From assembly GCA_002724245.1 (NCBI GenBank), contig PBOG01000158.1:1-40290 (forward strand): DNA of 40,290 bases. Reading direction: 5' to 3'. Below, piece by piece: positions 35,150-40,290 of this stretch. Both the position numbers and the translations under genes were made by a program. How positions within the stretch are numbered: the first letter of the stretch is position 1; each line of letters opens with the position of its first letter. This DNA comes from Planctomycetaceae bacterium. GTDB lineage: Bacteria > Planctomycetota > Planctomycetia > Pirellulales > Pirellulaceae. Under the pieces are notes generated by a model. The model was not told the DNA's origin, did not search any database, and saw nothing but the letters and a program-made list of their open reading frames with translations.

Positions 35150-36796
35150 TTAGCTGCTACTTTCAAGCGAGTCCATGCTGGGCCGGATCCCCGTCGTCGG
35201 CATGAAGCTATCGCAATACGCCTGCGGGTCTATACGGCAATCGATCAACGTCGCACTCTGAGCATCCCAGGACTGCCGCAGCGCTACTGCATACTCTTCC
35301 GGTGTTTCAACAACGACTCCATTGAGACCAAGTGTTCTAGCGATGCTGGCAAAATCTACCCGCTGTAGCTGCAAGCCGTAACTCGGCAGGCCTTGAAACC
35401 GCTGCTGCGCCTGGATCGTACCCAGGGCCCCGTCATTCATCACAATCAATGGCGCCACAACACCAACGCGGGAAAACACTTCCAGCTCTCCGAGTCGCAT
35501 CAACGCGCTACCATCTGTAGTAAAACCAACCATCGGTCGCAGTGGGCAGGCCAGCTTTGCGCCCAACAACGCAGGAATCGTTAAACCCATCGTACGACCG
35601 ACGGTAGAACCAAAGAACGTATCCGGAACCACCACTGGCCAGAGGTGCTCCAGCATCGATTGAAACACGCCCGTCTCCGCAAACAACAGACCATCGACCG
35701 GAAGTTGTTCGCGTGTGATTGCAATCACATCCTGAACGGCAAATTGTGCTACTGGGGGCCGGGCAAATCGTGGTGCGGCCGCAGTACGCAACTCGGCAAT
35801 TCGAGATATCGGGAAGCCCTCCCGGCTCTGCCTTTGGAAAAGACGCTCCACGGTTGGCCTCAGACGTCCGTCCACCCGCCATTGTGGGGCATCACTGAGC
35901 GCTGCAAACTTTGGGCAGGTGACCAACTCACAAACTGGTACATCACTATCCCAACGCGCTTCCTTCATGCGCCCATCTGCACCAATCACAAGCACTCCAT
36001 CAGCCTCCTCCAGGAACGACCGATAGAGCGTGTGCGGCGGCGCGGTACCAATGTAAACACACCCAAAACGAGGATGTATTTCGGGAAACACACCACGTCC
36101 GTCCATCGTAACCAGCACCACTGCCTGGAGCGTGTCCGCCAGTTCGACCAGTGCGGTCGTCAGTCCTTCCTGGCGCACATCATCTCCCGCAATAATGACG
36201 GGTCTTTGAAACGAAGCCACCGCGTTGCAGAGCGCCTCCACTTTATCAGGGGCAGGCTCTGGCAACCCTGGCGTGGCAACTGCAACAACATCCGGATCTG
36301 CCACAGAAGTCCCCAGATTGCGAGGAAGCTCTAGTAGTACCGGACCCAAGCGGGTACCAGAAGCAATCCGAAATGCATCGTGTACGGTTTGCGCCGCGGC
36401 CTGTGGCTTGATGCGCAAACAGGCTCCAGCCGTACTCTTGAAAAGTCCTGGATGGTCCGCCTGCTGACCCCAGTTTCCAAAGTCGCCAGCTGCAGGACAC
36501 TCACAGACGCAAACCACAGGTTTGCGTTCAAACTTTACATTCACTGCACCACTCACCATATTTCCCGCGCCCGGACCTTGAATTCCTATCGCCAGTCCAG
36601 CGCTACCAGAAAAATAGCCGTTGTAGGCAGCCGCAATCACCGCGCTGGATTCATGCGCTGTGCTCACGAACTCGACGCCACGGCGACGTCCTGCTTCTAG
36701 TACGTGCAAGAGGACACCGCTACTGGGTAACCCGAAGAAATGCCGGACCCCTTCCTCCCATGCTCGGTCGACGAGTATTTCAGGAACTGTCGTCAT
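35150..36796 (-). CDS. ThDP-dependent enzyme (2-oxo acid decarboxylase/carboligase type)
   Basis: A 548-residue cytoplasmic protein of the acetolactate synthase/benzoylformate decarboxylase superfamily. The catalytic Glu49 (TAHESSAV), IQGPGAGNM (72-80) and GPVLLELPRN are present. The cofactor-binding region reads TTDGSALMRLGEL followed by VMNDGALG, so the canonical GDG...NN signature is altered to TDG...ND. It differs strongly from the other ThDP enzyme in this window and is not its recent copy. The substrate is unknown; candidates are 2-oxo acids from sugar or aromatic breakdown, or phosphonopyruvate-like compounds. It is the first gene of the minus-strand run that leads into the LamG and PVC haem genes, and the start at 36796 faces the divergent membrane-protein gene. 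Confidence 0.8.
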   Translation of the reverse strand: MTTVPEILVDRAWEEGVRHFFGLPSSGVLLHVLEAGRRRGVEFVSTAHESSAVIAAAYNGYFSGSAGLAIGIQGPGAGNMVSGAVNVKFERKPVVCVCECPAAGDFGNWGQQADHPGLFKSTAGACLRIKPQAAAQTVHDAFRIASGTRLGPVLLELPRNLGTSVADPDVVAVATPGLPEPAPDKVEALCNAVASFQRPVIIAGDDVRQEGLTTALVELADTLQAVVLVTMDGRGVFPEIHPRFGCVYIGTAPPHTLYRSFLEEADGVLVIGADGRMKEARWDSDVPVCELVTCPKFAALSDAPQWRVDGRLRPTVERLFQRQSREGFPISRIAELRTAAAPRFARPPVAQFAVQDVIAITREQLPVDGLLFAETGVFQSMLEHLWPVVVPDTFFGSTVGRTMGLTIPALLGAKLACPLRPMVGFTTDGSALMRLGELEVFSRVGVVAPLIVMNDGALGTIQAQQRFQGLPSYGLQLQRVDFASIARTLGLNGVVVETPEEYAVALRQSWDAQSATLIDCRIDPQAYCDSFMPTTGIRPSMDSLESSS

Positions 36797-37107
36797 TTAC
36801 ACTCGCTCCAATTGGTTACCACGCTGCATGGCAGGACTCAGGCAGGTTTGCCAGTGCAGCATTGCCACGCGCAGTTCACAATTGGACTCGTTCGGCTCCC
36901 GCAGTGCTGTCATCGCAGCTGGAACATCCAAATTACAAGGCGCGGCATTAGTTTCGACGATAACTGTGGACTGTGAGCACCAAACCCACAACAATTTTGT
37001 GGTATTGTGCCTGGCTCAGATATTTTGGCACAACACCAGAGAAACTGCGTAAGATCAGACCACACGCAACTCCATCGACTCTAACAATCTTTCACCCTGC
37101 AGAAATT
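36797..37107. promoter_or_regulatory. Divergent promoter region
   Basis: This 311-base stretch separates the ThDP gene (-) from the small membrane-protein gene (+) and must hold promoters for both. A weak TTGTGG-18-TATTTT pair near 36993-37022 points toward the plus-strand gene. I see no clear operator. An upstream in-frame start for the plus gene (36973) exists but would add residues that do not look like protein. Confidence 0.35.
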
Positions 37108-37587
37108 ATGGACTGGGTACATCTTCATCTGGCTCTCAACCACATTCCCGTGCTGGGTACGCTGTTTGTCGGTCTTCTACTGGCAACAGCACTCGTCAAG
37201 AAAAACCGCGAATTGATGCGACTCAGTCTGATCTGGTTCGTAGCCCTGACGCTCGTGTCGGTCCCAATCAAGTTTACGGGTGACTTTGCACAACAGGCAA
37301 CCGCCGACAGCGAATGGCACTCTGCTGAACTCGTCGCAAACCACGAGCAAGCGGCGGACCAGGCAACCAGTGCGATCTTCTTGCTAGGTCTTTTCGCCGC
37401 CTATGGTCTCTTCCAGTGCCGCGCCAACCGCCCCATCCCGGTCTGGCTGACTGCCGCAATCGCCATTCTCACACTCGTTACCTTTGCACTAATGGCGCGC
37501 ACCGCAAATCTTGGCGGTCAACTGCGCCACGAAGAAATCCGCCCAACAGCACATCGCACTGAATCACGGACAAATACAGTGTCCTGA
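37108..37587 (+). CDS. Small four-helix membrane protein (DUF2231-like)
   Basis: About 159 residues from MDWVHLHLALNHIPVLG. Four hydrophobic segments (~5-26, 37-55, 84-104, 112-130) make it an inner-membrane protein. The N-terminal HLHLALNHIPVLGTLFVGLLL and a later LxxNHEQAADQATS resemble DUF2231-type membrane proteins, some of which carry His residues suited to haem or quinone contact. The Met at codon 46 of the longer frame was chosen because the upstream residues are polar and unlike the family. The tail is short and Arg/Glu/Thr-rich. It faces the lipoprotein gene convergently. Function unknown. Confidence 0.75.
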   Translation: MDWVHLHLALNHIPVLGTLFVGLLLATALVKKNRELMRLSLIWFVALTLVSVPIKFTGDFAQQATADSEWHSAELVANHEQAADQATSAIFLLGLFAAYGLFQCRANRPIPVWLTAAIAILTLVTFALMARTANLGGQLRHEEIRPTAHRTESRTNTVS

Positions 37588-37594
37588 CGCAATC

Positions 37595-37650
37595 CGTTCC
37601 CCGCCAGGTTCAACACTTTGGTATGACGCCAAGTCGGACCTGACGGAACG
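37595..37650. terminator. Possible bidirectional terminator
   Basis: An imperfect long hairpin between convergent genes. CGTTCC..CAGGT (37595-37609) pairs with ACCTG..GGAACG (37638-37650), and an inner stem ACTTTGG/CCAAGT extends it. There is no clear T-tract. Its position just after the plus-strand stop and before the minus-strand stop fits termination from both sides. Confidence 0.45.
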
Positions 37651-37685
37651 CAAACACACCGCTTTGGTGCCTCTGCCAATGCCCG

Positions 37686-38678
37686 CTACTGTGGCGTTTC
37701 TGGTTTGGCACCCTGCAACTTCTGCCGGCGATAGTCAGCCAGGAATCGTTGCGTACCCTGCCCGGTCTTGAACTCCTCAGGGAAATCTTTGCCAGCCAAG
37801 TCGTAGCAGATGCGGAGCACACCGCCCTCCGTAATTTCGTAGATCGCAAACTGGCTTTTCCCCTTATTCGCACCATTTGTACTCGTAATCGTAAGCCGTT
37901 TCGGATTTGCCTGTTCGTCAACCTTATAGGTTCCGCTATCCGATCCTGGGCCACCCTTAATTTGGGTTGCATAGGTGTCGGCAGTCAGGGTCAATGTCAT
38001 CGCCTGCATAATCGCCTCTGGCAAATCCTCCCCCCCCAGTTCCGCCTTGAATGGTTTCCAAACCCCCACTCGCGGTGGCGACTGCGGAGCACTACCTTTC
38101 TCCTCCGCTACCGACTCCGTTGCCGGTGCTGTATTTTCCTGCGGCGGCAAAAAGAACATACCCGCGATTTTGTGCTCTTGATCAAACGCCAACCGAAATA
38201 CCAAGGGCGACTTCTCAAACGTGCAGTCCACATCAATCACCATGTGAGCCCCACTCTGACTACGGCGCACTGCTGTCTGCTCTTGCAGCGCGCCCACCTG
38301 TGTCGTGACAGCTTCCCAGGTTTGTTTGAGTTTCTCGGGCGGCATGGCCTGGCTGACCTGGGTATCAAAGTCCTTCGTCGCCTCTTCATATTTCCCGGCG
38401 ACCATTAATTGCAGCACTTGCCCAGCGGCTTGCTCCAGGTCACCGGCAGGCGCTTCAGCAACCGCCGCTGGTGGTTGGCCAGCATTGCCACCCGCTACTC
38501 TGTCAGCGGACTTGCCCACATCAGCTGGCGCTGTCTCCTGCTCTGCCCCCGTCGAGCGTTCCACTGTGCCCGGTACCACCGGGTTGCTTCTTTCCGTCGA
38601 CGACGTCTGTGGGGTTTGAGGTTGAGAACCACAACCGAGCGCAGCAAGTAGTAACAATGCGGAGATCGAAGTCTTCAT
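37686..38678 (-). CDS. Lipoprotein with DUF3887-like and TIGR03067-like domains
   Basis: A 330-residue protein starting with a lipoprotein signal (LLLLAALGC; Cys16 would be lipidated). A Ser/Thr/Pro-rich linker (~18-75) is followed by a DUF3887-like domain (~80-178: AAGQVLQLMVAGKYEEATKDF, LAFDQEHKIAGMFFLPP). The C-terminal part (~205-320) resembles the planctomycete TIGR03067 domain (SGTYKVDEQANPKRLTITST, GVLRICYDLAGKDFPEEF). Both are found in secreted or envelope proteins of unknown activity; DUF3887 occurs near serine hydrolases. The gene is monocistronic as far as can be seen and divergent from the FG-GAP gene. Confidence 0.82.
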   Translation of the reverse strand: MKTSISALLLLAALGCGSQPQTPQTSSTERSNPVVPGTVERSTGAEQETAPADVGKSADRVAGGNAGQPPAAVAEAPAGDLEQAAGQVLQLMVAGKYEEATKDFDTQVSQAMPPEKLKQTWEAVTTQVGALQEQTAVRRSQSGAHMVIDVDCTFEKSPLVFRLAFDQEHKIAGMFFLPPQENTAPATESVAEEKGSAPQSPPRVGVWKPFKAELGGEDLPEAIMQAMTLTLTADTYATQIKGGPGSDSGTYKVDEQANPKRLTITSTNGANKGKSQFAIYEITEGGVLRICYDLAGKDFPEEFKTGQGTQRFLADYRRQKLQGAKPETPQ

Positions 38679-38836
38679 GCCAGGTCCTGTTCTCGCGAGT
38701 GCTCTAAACGCAAATCGTCTGATGGCTCTTCATTCTATAGCAATGTCGGGACAGAATGGCACACCTGCCAGATCTCTTGTTCGTACCGCAAGACAGTAAC
38801 ACCGTCGGTCTCGCAGCCGACAGGACCTGGTGTTGT

Positions 38837-38866
38837 TTCACAGACTTCGCACCGGTGTCATAGAAT
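38837..38866 (+). promoter_or_regulatory. Candidate sigma-70-type promoter for the FG-GAP gene
   Basis: TTCACA (38837-38842, five of six to TTGACA), an 18-base spacer, and TAGAAT (38861-38866, five of six to TATAAT). It lies about 95 bases before the ATG at 38962. Confidence 0.4.
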
Positions 38867-38891
38867 AGAGGTGACATTACGGCAACCTCTA
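38866..38891 (+). repeat. Inverted repeat at the predicted transcription start
   Basis: TAGAGGT (38866-38872) and ACCTCTA (38885-38891) are perfect arms with a 12-base spacer. They overlap the predicted start point of the FG-GAP transcript, so the repeat could be an operator or a leader stem. It could also be chance. Confidence 0.3.
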
Positions 38892-38961
38892 ATCGCCGAG
38901 TTCGTTCTTGACGCCAGAACTGCCGCGGAATCCACCAGAGTCCAAGTGGAAAGCAATCGGT

Positions 38962-40290
38962 ATGCGACACCTGCCCCAATTGTTTTGCCTGTCGGTGTGT
39001 GTGGCATGCTTTGCCCAGCAGGACATTGTGGGCGGCGAACCTCATTTCACCAACATTACCAACCTGGCTGGCACCGGTGGCCCGACCAGTCCGCACACTG
39101 GTGGTCATGGAGTCCTGTTTGCCGACGTCAATGCCGACCGACTTCCCGATCTGTATATCACCATGATTTTCCGCCAACCGATGGCCGATTTGTTCTTTCA
39201 CAACATCGACGGACGGCTGTTTATCGAAGACGGAAAACGGCGCGGAATCGCAGACTTCGATGGAGGGTCCCACGGCGCCTGCTTCGCGGACCTGGACAAC
39301 GATGGCGACTTTGACTTGTTCAACGGCACAACCTGGGACTATCCCCGCCACCCCGCACACAATAATTTGTTTCGTAATGACGGTATCGGCCATTTCACCG
39401 AACTGTCCAGCCAGGCGGGTATCCCCCGAGAGCGACGTTGGCCAACCCGTGGAGTCCTGACTTTCGACATGGACCAAGACGGCGACCTGGATCTGTTCTG
39501 CGTGACGAATTACCTGGGTTCAGAGGACCCGCCAGCGGAACGAAACGAGATCTACCGGAACAACAGCAACTGGAACTTCTCATCCATCACAGATGGCCCT
39601 CTGTCCACAGCACCCTGCGGACAGGGCGCGATTGACACCGACTTTGATGGTGATGGAGATATCGATATCATCGCCGCCAATCGTACCGGCCAGGTCAACA
39701 TTCTGAAGAACGACGGACTGGGAAACATGGTCCTTCTCGACGCCAGTGCGATTGGCATTCGGCATCGTGCTGGTGATGGCATCAGCATGGCGGACATCGA
39801 TAATGACGGTGACCTGGATGCACTCTTTGCCAGCGATGACCAGGGGCATCTCTACGTGAACCAAGGGGCGGGGATTTTTTCGTTCCAACGCACATTTAAA
39901 GAAACAAACGGATACATGGGTGGATTTGCCGATCTGGACAACGACAGCGACCTCGACCTGGTCTTTGCCGGTGACGAAGTCTGCTGGTTGAACGCCGGTA
40001 ATGGACGCTTTCAACCAGGGCCCGCGATCCCCGTGGGCAAGATTGACGATCCCCGCGGAATCGCTTTTGCTGACATCGACAACGATGGCGACATGGACTT
40101 CGCAATTGCGTGCAAACGATCGCAAAACGCGTTAATACGGAACAACTGCAGCACTGGAAACTGGCTTAAGGTCGAGTTGATTTCACCACAAGGACAAATC
40201 GGCGCCTTCGGTGCTGTTACCAGAGTCTACCGGGCAGGAAAAATCGGAGAGCAGTTGATCGGCTACCGTGAATCCCGCAGCAACAATGGG
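38962..40290 (+). CDS. FG-GAP/VCBS repeat protein with ASPIC/UnbV C-terminus, 3' end outside window
   Basis: 443 codons are visible and the frame runs off the right edge. A signal peptide (CLSVCVACFAQQ) precedes about seven calcium-binding FG-GAP-type repeats: FADVNADRLPDLY, FADLDNDGDFDLF, FDMDQDGDLDLF, TDFDGDGDIDII, ADIDNDGDLDAL, ADLDNDSDLDLV and ADIDNDGDMDFA. Together they should form a beta-propeller. The last visible part (NWLKVELISPQGQIGAFGAVTRVY...) is the start of an ASPIC/UnbV domain. Such proteins are secreted or surface-exposed and very common in planctomycetes; adhesion or ligand binding is the usual suggestion. The start is supported by the signal peptide and a promoter-like sequence upstream. 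Confidence 0.9.
   Translation, partial: MRHLPQLFCLSVCVACFAQQDIVGGEPHFTNITNLAGTGGPTSPHTGGHGVLFADVNADRLPDLYITMIFRQPMADLFFHNIDGRLFIEDGKRRGIADFDGGSHGACFADLDNDGDFDLFNGTTWDYPRHPAHNNLFRNDGIGHFTELSSQAGIPRERRWPTRGVLTFDMDQDGDLDLFCVTNYLGSEDPPAERNEIYRNNSNWNFSSITDGPLSTAPCGQGAIDTDFDGDGDIDIIAANRTGQVNILKNDGLGNMVLLDASAIGIRHRAGDGISMADIDNDGDLDALFASDDQGHLYVNQGAGIFSFQRTFKETNGYMGGFADLDNDSDLDLVFAGDEVCWLNAGNGRFQPGPAIPVGKIDDPRGIAFADIDNDGDMDFAIACKRSQNALIRNNCSTGNWLKVELISPQGQIGAFGAVTRVYRAGKIGEQLIGYRESRSNNG

Noticed and set aside
38704-39477. A 257-codon minus-strand frame at the right end
   Set aside because: It is the complement of the Asp-rich FG-GAP repeats, whose plus-strand reading has a signal peptide and clear domain structure.

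Overview
The window looks like a chromosomal segment of a planctomycete (Planctomycetota; genus not determined). The evidence is the set of families that are abundant in that phylum: a Tat-exported DUF1501 protein next to a DUF1549/DUF1553 protein, a very large PVC-type CxxCH haem protein with HEAT-like repeats, a TIGR03067-like lipoprotein, an FG-GAP/UnbV protein, EF-hand esterases, and Gfo/Idh/MocA proteins with Tat signals. Shine-Dalgarno sequences are mostly absent, so many starts were set from signal peptides or gene overlaps.

Layout. 1-3583 (+): a matrixin-type metalloprotease cut by the left edge and two secreted alpha/beta hydrolases. 3752-6155 (-): a Tat-exported Gfo/Idh/MocA protein and an orphan sugar-type ABC ATPase. 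6472-9139 (-): a class II cyclic-nucleotide phosphodiesterase-like hydrolase and an FHA-GAF-like class III nucleotide cyclase. 9384-19909 (-): a compact, probably co-transcribed run. In transcription order it holds a membrane-anchored flavin/2Fe-2S reductase, two paralogous tetrahaem cytochromes c (one with an acidic tail, one with a basic tail), a protein fusing cyclic-nucleotide-binding domains to four [4Fe-4S] clusters, a b-type membrane cytochrome, an 11-haem membrane-anchored cytochrome with a Cys-rich N-terminus, and an acetolactate-synthase-like ThDP enzyme. 20331-20983 (+): a decayed fragment of NADP-type glutamate dehydrogenase. 21063-24785 (-): a pentahaem cytochrome c and an outer-membrane beta-barrel protein. 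25674-36796 (-): DUF1549/1553 and DUF1501 proteins, a PVC haem/HEAT protein, a glycosidase-like/LamG protein and a second ThDP enzyme. 37108-40290: a small membrane protein (+), a DUF3887/TIGR03067-like lipoprotein (-) and an FG-GAP/UnbV protein (+) cut by the right edge.

Most interesting system (inference). The redox run has the parts for moving electrons from NAD(P)H or quinol through a dihaem cytochrome b and Fe-S clusters into many c-type haems. A nearby pentahaem-porin pair could carry them across the outer membrane. The Fe-S subunit carries a well-conserved cAMP-type binding pocket, and a cyclase and a phosphodiesterase lie on the same strand just downstream. This suggests an electron-transfer complex gated by a cyclic nucleotide. 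The cyclase lacks both residues that normally select adenine, so the nucleotide may not be cAMP or may be recognised in another way.

The window shows no tRNA, rRNA, CRISPR array or insertion sequence that I could recognise.
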